Assembly (NCBI GenBank): GCA_000733355.1 | Contig: JNVV01000061.1 | Location: forward strand, 177,567-241,566 | Direction: 5' to 3' | Length of the DNA stretch: 64,000 nucleotides | DNA from: Falciphora oryzae | Lineage: Eukaryota; Ascomycota; Sordariomycetes; Magnaporthales; Magnaporthaceae | Shown here: in pieces, positions 42,734-51,547 of the stretch | Layout: each line of letters starts with the position of its first letter | Numbering within the stretch: position 1 is the first letter of the stretch | Made by a program: the position numbers and the translations under genes | Notes under the pieces: generated by a model | Database searches by the model: none | What the model was told of the DNA's origin: nothing | The model's input: only the letters and a program-made list of their open reading frames with translations

Positions 42734-42855
42734 NNNNNNNNNNNNNNNNNNNNNNNNNNNNNNNNNNNNNNNNNNNNNNNNNNNNNNNNNNNNNNNNNNN
42801 NNNNNNNNNNNNNNNNNNNNNNNNNNNNNNNNNNNNNNNNNNNNNNNNNNNNNNN
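42734..42855. other. Assembly gap (122 N) with duplicated flanks
   Basis: The 126 bp before the gap (42608-42733) are repeated exactly after it (42856-42981). This is the signature of two contig ends that overlap but were not merged, so the gap probably has no real content. Confidence 0.9.
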
Positions 42856-43492
42856 GGTTTTAGAAAAGCTGGATGTAAGGTTACGGACTCTAACCCCCCC
42901 GAAGACGCCCTTAAACGACCCCGAACCTTGGACCTCCAAAACGCCCCGAACGGCTAAAAAAGCAACTTCGCAATCCGAACACATCAAAACTCGGATTTCC
43001 AATCACTAAAGCAACTTTCCAACTCCTATTTATACGGCTATAAACCAAATTGCAAAGGGGGCGAAAGCGATAATGCATAAAATGGCCCTTTTCCAAACCG
43101 AAATATCCACGCTTAAAAAAGCGAACGAAGCACTAAACAAACGCCGGAAAGCCAAAAAACACGTGTTCGACTTGGAAGGTCACTTACTATCGACGAAATA
43201 CGAAATGTTCTAGACTAGTAGGAGCTGAATGGACAGCTATAGCAAAAAATGCGCGACCATGGAGTCCAAAAAAGGAAGGCGACGACGACTCGTCGGCGAT
43301 ATGGCACTTGCGGCAAAACCGGACACAATGCGCGCACCTGTTAGGAAAAAATAGAAATGTTTAATGTATATAGTTCCGAATAATTTCAATGTATTGCTGG
43401 CGTTGTTAGGTTGGCATGCACGTCGATAAATTAGAAATCGGGTGTGTGTACGCGACTTGGTAATATACGCGACTCGCTAATGGACCACGTTA

Positions 43493-43765
43493 ACGGTTTT
43501 TACTATTATATAGCTCTTTTATTTTAAAAATAACGAAGTGAATAGCGTACTAAGCTTTACGCTGGAAATGATTACGTACATATATTAAAAGTTAAACGTA
43601 TTTTTTAAGTTTAAATTCGTAAAATAAATAATAAGTTTAAAAAGTTTAAATTAAAAAAAAATTTGTATAATAAACAATTGGTAACCGACGTGGTCGAATT
43701 GTTAATATCTTATTTAAATATAAGGAAAATGTTGCTTTAAACGGACTGCTTTTAAATATAATAGC
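43493..43765. other. AT-rich spacer
   Basis: No gene, strongly AT-rich. Confidence 0.4.
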
Positions 43766-43967
43766 TGTTACGGCTAGTAGGGCCTTGATTGTAAATAAAG
43801 GAGTTGGGACTGGAGACCCTTATCGTTAGATAAGGGTGGAGGCTCCACAAGGTAGATCCCGTACAGAGATATCCCGAATCTCTATAAGGTTAGGCCTCCG
43901 GCCTTTAACCTATTTCGAATATCATTTTCCTGCTACTCTAATTTTTTTGCCCTTGATTGCTTTAACA
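43766..43967. mobile_element. Solo LTR-like repeat R1, copy 1
   Basis: 202 bp starting TGTTACGGC and ending TTTAACA, matching 47036-47239. Internal hairpins: CCCTTATC-GTTA-GATAAGGG and a second CAGAGATAT..ATCTCT pair. No 5-bp duplication is evident. Confidence 0.65.
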
Positions 43968-43989
43968 ATTGGTAGCAACTCCGGAAAAC

Positions 43990-44330
43990 CTAAGCGACCA
44001 GCGCGAACGTGATCGCGGAGATTAACTACGTCCCTTTCCCCTACTTTTCGGATCTTGCAAGGTTGAAGGCGGCGACGATCTATTTTACCAACCGTTCGGC
44101 TTTAGGCGACCCGTTAGATTTACGTTTTTGGGTAAAGCTTAAAGCGGCCCAAACCGCTTTACCTACCGCTTCCCCTATCGCAATCCCTTTTCTAACGCAA
44201 GGTTTAAAGCGGCGTCAATTACCAGTTATTTTCCCCGTCGACGTAAGGCTTAAAGCGGCGTCGATAATTACTAGCACCTTTCCTTTCCTTTTCCGCCTGC
44301 GGTAATAGGTTCGTATTATCCAGATCTCCT
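43990..44330 (-). repeat. RIP-degraded inverted copy of TRIM interior
   Basis: Contains repeated GTAAG-CTTAAAGCGGCGTC-like modules (e.g. around 44132, 44200, 44250) that match, in inverse orientation, the interior of the TRIM-like element (29160-29400) with C replaced by T. No coding capacity. Confidence 0.55.
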
Positions 44331-45008
44331 TTTTAAGGTTGCAAAGGATATCTTTCCGTTTTTCGCGTTAAAGCTTTAAACGGGTGTTAATATTCGGATT
44401 ACCCTACCCTCACCTCGTTTTTTCAATTCCTCGTCACTATAGCCGATCCTCCAACCGCAAACCTTTTAAAACCTGATAAAAATAATCGAACATCGGCAAA
44501 TACGCTTATGCCAGGTACGATACCCGAGTTTTTAATTTTTAAAGGCGATTTTCTAATGCTTTATCGGGCTGCTACCCATTTACCACATAACGATAGTATG
44601 TATTTTAAAAAGCTAAGCGGATTAATAGTCGGTTTAAAATAACGCTACCACCTCCAAGTATTAAGCTACCCATTAAGCTTCCTGCTGCCGCGACAACTTT
44701 CAACCCTCCACTTAACGATAATTACAATTTCAAATAGGACCTTATTTAAAACATTCGCTTTAGCAAATTAGTATTAGTCGTTTACTACCCGCCTCGTAAA
44801 AAACGCGAAACTATTTTTTAAACGGTTACAGGAAAGGCTTTTTCTTTTACTTAGCCCTAAAGCACCCGTTCTGGTTTTAATGGTAACATTATCCAACGCT
44901 TTGAAAAACGAATAAATAGGCAAAATAAGGCCGTAAAACGCATTTTATCTTTTTTAAAGCAAATCGACAAAACCTAAAAGGATTAAAATAATATTATAAA
45001 ATAGATAA
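44331..45008. other. AT-rich non-coding stretch
   Basis: No gene; multiple stops in all frames. Confidence 0.45.
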
Positions 45009-45010
45009 TA

Positions 45011-46871
45011 ACGTGGTTCACAAGCGAGTGCCACACACAAGCGAATGCCACAATTAACGCGTCCACGCGTCAACTCAACTTTATCCGCGAATATTTCCAC
45101 AACAGACAATGGTGAACAAAAGCGACGAAAGCCGGGTCGTTCTAGCCCTTCGGGCGATCGCATCGAATCCACAATTAAATATCCGGAGCGCCGCTAAAGT
45201 CTACGAAGTCGACTTTTCCACTCTCGCCCGGCGGAAGCGCGGCCAACCTGCTCGACGCGACATAATACCCAAATTACGGAAATTGACGGAATCCGAAGAG
45301 GAGGCGCTTATCAAGTACATCCTCGAGCTGGATTCCCGCGCATTTCCTCCCCGGCCTTTTGGTGTTAAAGATATGGCCAACCGACTGCTGGCCGAACGCG
45401 ACGCAGGCGTTGTTAGCAAAAACTGGGTCGCGAACTTCGTTAAGCGCCGCGCAAAGCTCGGTACGCGTTGGATTCGAAAGTACGATTACCAGAGGGCCAA
45501 ATGCGAAAATCCCAAGCTCGTTTTTGCGTGGTTCGACCTTATACGGAATATTGTGGCTAAATATGGCATCCAAAATAGCGATATTTATAATTTCGACGAA
45601 ACCGGCTTTTTTATAGGCATAATCGCGGCCGTTATAGTTATTACAATATCGGAAGGGCGAAGCAAAGCAAAGCTAATCCAGCCTAGCAACCGGAAATAGG
45701 CTATAGTTATTTAAAAGGTTAATTGTTGCGGTTAGGCGGTCCCTTTTTTTATTATCGTTAAAAGGCAGTACCATTTAGCCAATTAGTATTTGGAAACCGA
45801 CCTTTTACGCAATTAAGTTATTACAACGAGCGCTAATAGGTGGATTACGAACGAGCTCGGTTTGGAATGGATCTAGCATTTCGATAAACATATTGCAGCT
45901 TATTTTACGGGGTTTTATCGTTTGTTAGTGCTAAACGGATACGAAAGCTACTATTTGACGGATTTCGAGCTTTATTGCTAAAAACATAACATTATTACGC
46001 TTTGCATGCCTCCGCATTCGTTTCACTTCCTTTAACCGCTTAACGTTAAGTGCTTTAGCCTAATAAAAAAGGCGTACGGTCAACAAATCAAGGATTTGAT
46101 AAGGTCGTACGTTAACTACGTAACTAAAGTCGAGTTCCTTTCGGCGTTTAAAGCGGCATTTTTTAATTCTATAACTAAAAAAAACATTTAAGGAGGTTTC
46201 CGAGGGGCTGGCTTTACTTTTTTCAATCCGGATTCGGTTTTGGAAAAGCTGGATGTGAGGTTACGGATTCTAATTCCCCCGAAAACGCTTTTAAACAACC
46301 CCGAACCTTAGACTTCCAAAACGCCCCGGACAGTTAGGGAAGCAACTTCGCAATCCGAATATATCAAAATTCGGATTTCTAATCACTAAAGCAGCTTTCC
46401 GACATCTATGCTAGCGGCTATGGACCAGTTTGCGAAAGGGGCTAGGGCAATTATGCATCGGGTTAACCTTTTGGAGGAAAAGTACTTTAAGCTACGAAAG
46501 GCGAACGAAGCACTAAACAAACGCCGGAAGGCCAAAAAAACACGTATCCGATTTGGAGGGTTATTTACCATCGAAAAGGTACGAGATGTTCTAAACCAAC
46601 AGGAGCTAAATGGATAGTTATAGCAAAAAATGCGCGACTATGGGGTTTAAAAAAGGAGGGCGACGATAACTCGTCGGCGATGTGGCATTTGCGGCAAAAC
46701 CGGACATAATGCGCGCACCTGTTAGGAAGAAGTAGAAATGTCCGATGTATATAGTTCCGAATAGTTTGAATGGATTCCTGGCGTTGTTGGGTTGGTATGC
46801 GCGTCGATTGACCGGAGGTCGGGTGTGGGTGTAGCATTCGCTTATGTGTGGCACTCGCTTGTGAACCACGT
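45011..46871 (+). mobile_element. Fot/pogo-type DNA transposon C (1861 bp)
   Basis: TA at 45009-45010 and 46872-46873; tips ACGTGGTTC; iterons ACAAGCGAGTGCCACAC / ACAAGCGAATGCCACA mirrored on the right. A plus-strand transposase relic occupies 45109-46764. Confidence 0.9.
45109..46764 (+). pseudogene. Fot/pogo transposase relic (element C), N-terminal half still open
   Basis: An ATG at 45109 opens 196 codons: RSAAKVYEVDFSTLARRKRG (helix-turn-helix), KLTESEEEALIKYILELDSR and AKLGTRWIRKYDYQRAK (CENP-B-like DNA-binding part), then YNFDETGFFIGII with the first catalytic Asp. Stops then interrupt the DDE domain. The C-terminus shows a complete CCHC knuckle, CGICGKTGHNARTC, and ends MSDVYSSE. Most stops are TAG or TAA at sites where other copies have Trp or Gln codons, the pattern left by RIP. 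Confidence 0.85.
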
Positions 46872-46873
46872 TA

Positions 46874-47035
46874 ATTAAATTGGGGAGTATCGAAAACAGC
46901 CGAAAGCGCTTTCGCCGCTCCTGATACGAGCGATATTACAGCTCCAGCGTTTCGCGATCCGGTTATAACCGTCGTGCTGCCTTTTTAAACTTTAGTAAAG
47001 CACGACACCGTTTGGGAAAAGTCCGACGTGAATAG
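46874..47035. other. Short host-like spacer
   Basis: GC-moderate, no gene recognised. Confidence 0.3.
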
Positions 47036-47239
47036 TGTTACGGCCAGTAGGGCCCTGACTGTAGATAGGAGGAGTTGCTTGGGACTGGAGACCTTTATCG
47101 TTAAATAAGGGCGGAGACTCCACAAAGTGGATCCCGCACAGAGATATCCCAAATCTCTGCAGGGCCAGGCCTCCGGCCTCCAACCTCCAAATACCATCTT
47201 TCTGCTCCTCCAATTGTACTGCCCTCGACTGCTTTGACA
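47036..47239. mobile_element. Solo LTR-like repeat R1, copy 2
   Basis: 204 bp, TGTTACGGCC..TTTGACA, with the hairpins CCTTTATC..GATAAGG-like and CAGAGATATCCC..ATCTCTG. Less mutated than copy 1. It abuts the ankyrin fragment. Confidence 0.65.
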
Positions 47240-47447
47240 ACTCCCAGCTGCTTTTCGATGACGGCGCCGACGTTGATACCCAAGGCGGAAAGTACGAAAG
47301 TGTCCTGTGCACAGCTTCATACAAAAGCTACGAAGTTATCGTCCAGTCGCTTCTCGGTAATGGTGCCGATATTAACGCGCAGGGCGGGTGGTACGGGAAT
47401 GCGCTGCAGGCGGCCTTAGCAGGTCCTGCTTCCTTGGTACCTGTTTA
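47240..47447 (+). pseudogene. Ankyrin-repeat fragment
   Basis: One frame reads QLLFDDGADVDTQGGKYESV, then a YKSYEVIVQSLLGNGADINA block and QGGWYGNALQAALAG, two ankyrin repeats of the type found at the C-terminus of fungal NACHT-ankyrin proteins. Neither end is intact; the left end coincides with the R1 LTR. Probably a relic of an NLR gene. Confidence 0.75.
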
Positions 47448-47500
47448 ATGGACAGTTCTGCTGCTCGGAACCTCCGAGTCTACCCATTGCCATGCTGACC

Positions 47501-47990
47501 TCAGGCGAAATCCGATGGCTTGACGACGACCCTGCCAAAGCGGCTCCCCGCCGCGAGGTACAACATCGCGTCTTTACCCTGCTCGAGCGGGAAGACGCGG
47601 TCCATGAGCGGGCGCACGCCCGTCGCCTCCAGGAACCCAACCATCTCCTCGAACCGGCCCCTGGGCCCGTTGAGGATGCCCTTGATGGTGGAGTTGCGCG
47701 TCAGCGTAAGCGTGTTCACGTGCGTCCTGTTTTCTGCCGCAGTCGCCTTCTCGCGCGTGCCCGACAGGTAGCCGATGCACGAGGCGAGCCCGCCGAACGC
47801 GACGCATTGCAGCGACCGGTGCAGCGTCTCGGCCCCGCCGCACTCGAAGATGATGTCGGCGCCGCGTCCGCCCGTCAGCCGGAGCACCTCGTCTTGCCAC
47901 TCGGGCGTGGTGCGGTAGTTGACCAAGTGGTCCGCTCCATGGCCTTGGCGCGCTCGAGCTTCGCGTCAAAGGAGCTTCCCTCTAGCTTGT
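47501..47990 (-). pseudogene. Zinc-type (MDR) alcohol dehydrogenase, C-terminal fragment
   Basis: The main frame (47501-47926) encodes LVNYRTTPEWQDEVLRLTGG, GADIIFECGGAETL, VRPLMDRVFPLEQGKDAM and GRVVVKPSDFA, the cofactor-domain end and C-terminus of a medium-chain dehydrogenase. Upstream, AKLERAKAM is one base out of frame with the rest, where GADHLVNY is expected, so a 1-nt deletion lies near 47940. The N-terminal catalytic domain is missing. Nonfunctional unless the frame change is an assembly error. Confidence 0.75.
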
Positions 47991-48156
47991 AGCATGGAGC
48001 TTGCTTGAGATATAACACAGCGCAGCGGGAGGTATGGTGTGCGGGGGAATCCACGAGGCTCAAAACGCTAAGCGGTCCAGTCCATTTCCAAACATGCCTC
48101 CCTGACCAATGCCGTCTCGCCCCGTCTCTCCGCTTCCGAGTTCTTATCGTCGAACA

Positions 48157-48522
48157 TCATGACGTGTTGTTGGGAGATTCAGCCGCCGCTGATTTGGCCG
48201 ACTTCGCCGCAGTGGACGGCGGCCCTTCCGGCTTCTGCTTGGGGATCGGCTGCGGCTCCTTGAAAATGTACTAATAGTAGGCGCCCAGCGGCATGGCCTG
48301 GCTCTCCGACCGCTAGATCGGCTCTGGCGTCTTGTCAGTCGTGTTGCCGACGTGGATGCGGCGCGGTTTCGGTGCAGCGGAAACAGCCGCCGCCCGGTTA
48401 CTGCCCACAACGGCTTTGAGAAGGGGGGCGCGACGACCGCTGGAGAAGGGCGCGGGGTCCGGAACGCATGGTGATCGGGAGGGGGGAAAGCTGTGTGGTC
48501 TGCTTGTGGGATTTGTATTCAT
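48157..48522 (-). pseudogene. Hypothetical protein relic
   Basis: The frame from ATG 48522 has good codon usage (PLLKAVVGSNRAAAVSAAPK, RRIHVGNTTDKTPEPI) and continues past two in-frame TAG codons as SESQAMPLGAYY and FKEPQPIPKQKPEGPP to a TGA at 48157. The Arg-rich start could be a mitochondrial targeting sequence. I do not recognise the family. Confidence 0.4.
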
Positions 48523-49207
48523 CCGTTGCTTGCTCGTTTGTTATGTTATCCTCGATAGCGTCCGTCGCGTTCGCCCGTTAAGCAATGTCGACGTCAAAAG
48601 TGCGGAAGCAATGGATGCACCTTAAAGGTAACAGGTCATAAAAAGTGATGTCATCGAGCCGAAGCGCCCACCGCTCCACACATAACCAAATCATGCTAAG
48701 CATGTGATAGCGGTGCAGGCGGCTTGAAGGCCGCCCTGTGGAAGAGGGAAAAGTGGCTGTATTGTGGTTGTTGGTGGTGCCAAGGGTGACCGTCTGGCGG
48801 TCTCGTGGGTGGAAGCATGCGTTACAGGGCTGAGGCCCGAAAACCGAAGGCTTGCAGGTAGCCACCGGGCTTTTGTCCTATCGGATGGGATGGCGCGGAA
48901 TGGCTTGGATAGTCGTGATATACATCCAATCATTGGCTCCCACATGGAGCAGCCGAGTGCCGGCCCAGTCATACCTCAGTGTCCGCAGCCGTATTTCCTT
49001 CATTGAACGCCACTACGCTATAACTGGCAGGACCCCTGTCACATCTAGGGAGCCTTTCTGCACTGAGCAACCAAAGAAACAGGCTATAAAGGGCGAGGAA
49101 GAGCTACGATTGTTTTGTTTTTATTTTTGTTTTTTAATTTTTTTTTTTAAACCTCTTTGTGTCTTACTATCCCCTGCAGCTCGATGACACTCGTGTTATC
49201 TAATACA
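48523..49207. other. Intergenic stretch, promoter of the next gene
   Basis: No gene supported; a T/A-rich tract at 49115-49150 precedes the next gene. Confidence 0.4.
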
Positions 49208-49865
49208 ATGAGCAATCTCTTGCCAGGAATTTTCGCCGCGTGGTTGGTTTCAGCGGCTTTTGTTCGTTCTGAACTTGCAAATCCAAACTCTCTCCCCGCC
49301 AGCCAGGCTCTAGAAAAGCGAGCATTCTGTTACTACGACAGTGCGTTACGGCCAACTGCGCTCCACATCTCAAGGCCCCCGCTAACCGATAGTCTTTGTA
49401 GCGTTCGGCAATCCTTACAGCTGTCTGTCCGGCTACCAGTGCTGCACTGGTAAATTCGTGTCGAGGTGCATCCCCTCAGACTCCATCTGTTGCGATATGG
49501 GCACTTGGATCGGGTGGTGTCCCGTAGACGCTACTTGCGGCGTCCTGAACGGATATCCCGCTTGTATCAACCAGAATGGCAAGACGGTGGCGGCTGAAAC
49601 AGCGTCGACACCCACATCGACATCCTCGGGAACGCCGCGTAAGTATTGAGCACATAACAGGCTTAAGGCCCAAGTTGTGGCTAACTCCCCCATGACTCGA
49701 CCCCGAGCAGAACCTACTCCGAACTCCGGTGGAGGCGGTCTGTCCCAAGGCGCCACGATCGGCATTGCGGTCTCGGTAACCTGCTCCGTCCTCGGCCTCA
49801 TTATTGGCGCCTGGATCAAGTACCACTTCAGCAAGAAGGCGGCTCGCGACGGACAAGTGCCATAG
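49208..49865 (+). CDS. Secretory cysteine-rich single-pass membrane protein
   Basis: Three exons (49208-49340, 49402-49638, 49711-49865) join in phase to 174 residues; an ATG at 49184 would add eight. Layout: signal peptide (MSNLLPGIFAAWLVSAAFV), LEKRAFCYYD with a KR site right before the cysteine domain, a compact domain with about ten Cys (YSCLSGYQCCTGKFVSRC, then SICCDMG..CPVDATCGVLNGYPAC), a Ser/Thr-rich stalk, GGGGLSQGATIGIAV leading into a membrane helix (VSVTCSVLGLIIGAWI) and a short basic tail. The plan resembles fungal cell-surface sensors or anchored cysteine-rich proteins; no exact family is recognised. It is the only intact host gene seen between 36 and 64 kb. Confidence 0.8.
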
Positions 49866-50241
49866 ATAACGAGAACTAGCTCGGGATCATTTTACACCGG
49901 CATAAATTCCGACTAAACCCTGCATGTAATCAAGGCCTTTTCCGGCGCTATCGTGCTTGTGGAGCTGGGTATGGCAAATGGTTTAAAAGGCTGCTAATGC
50001 CACCACCTTGCCTAAATGGGTTGACACGGCACGGCGAGCAGGTGGTTTTTAAATGGCGATGCGTTCGACTCGCTTTTAGCGTTTACTAGTTACTATATTC
50101 GCAATTGATATGCTTTCGCTATAACTAAATGCATACCTGAAGTAACATTTTTAACTTGACAACGTTCAACCGTCGAAAGCATTATATTTTATAAAAGCAC
50201 ATTTTAAAATATAACTATCGCGAACAGTAGAGGGGACTGGT
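49866..50241. other. Intergenic, AT-rich
   Basis: No gene seen. Confidence 0.4.
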
Positions 50242-50421
50242 TGTATTGCGATTGGTGGTAAAGGTAGATTTTTCTACAGGAGAGAGTAGGAGGCCGGAGG
50301 CCAGGCGGGCAGGCCTGCAGAGAAAACTCTGCAGGAGCCCCACCTCCCTTATCGTGCCGATAAGGGTTGGGGCCTCCTTACCCCACTAGTAAGCCCCTTC
50401 CACCTCCTACCGGCTGTAACA
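50242..50421 (-). mobile_element. LTR-like repeat related to R1, inverted
   Basis: Its reverse complement starts TGTTACAGCCGGTAGG and has the same hairpin pair as R1: CCCTTATCG..GATAAGGG and CTGCAGAG-TTTT-CTCTGCAG, plus GGCCTCCGGCCTCC. ACTGG occurs on both sides (50236-50240 and 50425-50429) and may be a target duplication. GC-rich, so less mutated than its neighbours. Confidence 0.5.
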
Positions 50422-50433
50422 AATACTGGCGCA

Positions 50434-50613
50434 TATGTAACAAGGGGTTAAAAACGGCTTGGAAAAGGATTTCTATATTGCAAATAATCTTTCTATAGGC
50501 TCAAAAAATGCTTAAAAAAAGGAATCTTTTATAAAAGATATAGGAAACGGCAGGGTTTATATAAACCACCCTGTAATCCGTGCGAAATATTAAATACATA
50601 ATTCACACTGCCC
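50434..50613 (-). repeat. Left arm of long inverted repeat (LTR-like)
   Basis: Begins TGTAACAAGGGGT and pairs with 51076-51254. This arm carries many more A/T than its partner. Contains GGGTTTATATAAACC. Confidence 0.65.
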
Positions 50614-51075
50614 TTCCGGCTTTCGGCTTTTTAGCCTCGGGGCCGTTAGGCACTTATACCGGTTCCCGGACCTTTTTTAAAGCCGATTAAATAAATCCAC
50701 GGGTTTTTCCGTATAACACTATTGTTGGAAGGGCAGCAAGAGGTCGCACGACAGGCAGAAGCACGGGCAAGGGGAATCCCCAATGGCCAGGGACTCCGGG
50801 ACTGAAAGGCCCCGCCTCTCTAACACGGAGGGACCGGCAATGGGGATCACGGGTCATAAACGGAGATCACGGGTCATGCACGGAGATCACGGGTCATGCA
50901 CGGAGGCGGTGCAAGCCACAAGTCAGGCCCGGCACCGGGACTGGCCTTGGACGATCGCTGTCACACGGAAGAACCCGTGGACCTAACTAGTCGGCATCAC
51001 GAGTCGGCCTCACGGAGGGTCAAAGACCCGCATAGGCGGTCAACGGCCCTAAGGCCAAGCGGTGAAGGTCGGAAG
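50614..51075. other. Spacer between inverted arms with a short tandem repeat
   Basis: GC-rich, no gene. At about 50842-50905 a 20-bp unit (GGAGATCACGGGTCATGCAC) is repeated three times with one variant. Confidence 0.6.
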
Positions 51076-51254
51076 GCAGTGTGAATCATGTACTCGATAC
51101 TTCGCACGGATCACAAAGGGTCTATATAAACCCTGCCATCTCCTATGTCCTTCACGAAAGATTCCTTCCTCCTCAAGCATCTCTTGAGCCCATAGAAAGA
51201 TTATCTGCAATCTAGAGATTCTTTCTCCAAACCGTCTTTGACCCCTTGTTACAA
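51076..51254 (+). repeat. Right arm of long inverted repeat (LTR-like)
   Basis: GTGTGAATCATGTACTCGAT.. to CCCCTTGTTACA; contains TATATAAACCC as a possible TATA box. Pairs with 50434-50613; TG..CA ends suggest two LTRs in opposite orientation. Confidence 0.65.
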
Positions 51255-51545
51255 TCGCACACCGCGGCCTCCGTGATTGGGATATATGTATTTAGAGGGC
51301 TCGCACGAGGAGCTCTTCCGTTGTTTCTAAAAGACAGACGACACTTTGGATAACAGAATATACTAAAGCCTTCTCACCCCAACCGGTTGATATCGATATC
51401 AGCGTGCTACGAACAGATTTGTATGGCTATTTGCAGCTTAAGCCGTAAAAATTAGTTACTTTTAGCGATTTCCAAACGTGCCTGTTTTAAGCGAGGCTTT
51501 AACGGCATTTGTTTTTCGTTTTTCATTTTTATATATATATATATA
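51255..51545. other. Unassigned AT-moderate spacer
   Basis: No gene; ends in a long TA-dinucleotide tract into which the next transposon inserted. Confidence 0.4.
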
Positions 51546-51547
51546 TA

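Larger units (their letters stand above)
41107..43357 (+). pseudogene. Fot/pogo transposase relic (element B)
   Basis: Fragments in order: RSAAKIYNIPKSTLRDRRAG, KLTESEKQALVKYIFELDSR, FPPRPFNVKNIANRLLAER, then the first Asp region NFDETGF broken by the MITE. DDE fragments and the C-terminal NDPEPWTSKTPRTAKKATS segment follow after many stops and the N gap. Heavily mutated with TAG/TAA codons; inactive. Confidence 0.75.
40937..43490 (+). mobile_element. Fot/pogo-type transposon B, interrupted by a MITE and an assembly gap
   Basis: Flanked by TA (40935-40936, 43491-43492); left iterons ATCAGCGAGTCGCGCAT / ATCAGCGAGTCGCGCG, with a diverged mirror at the right end. Subtracting the nested 448-bp MITE plus one TA and the artefactual gap region (122 N plus a 126-bp duplicate) leaves about 1.86 kb, the size of the other members. 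Confidence 0.85.

Noticed and set aside
42606..43002. ORFs reading through the N run
   Set aside because: Artefact of unknown bases and duplicated contig ends.
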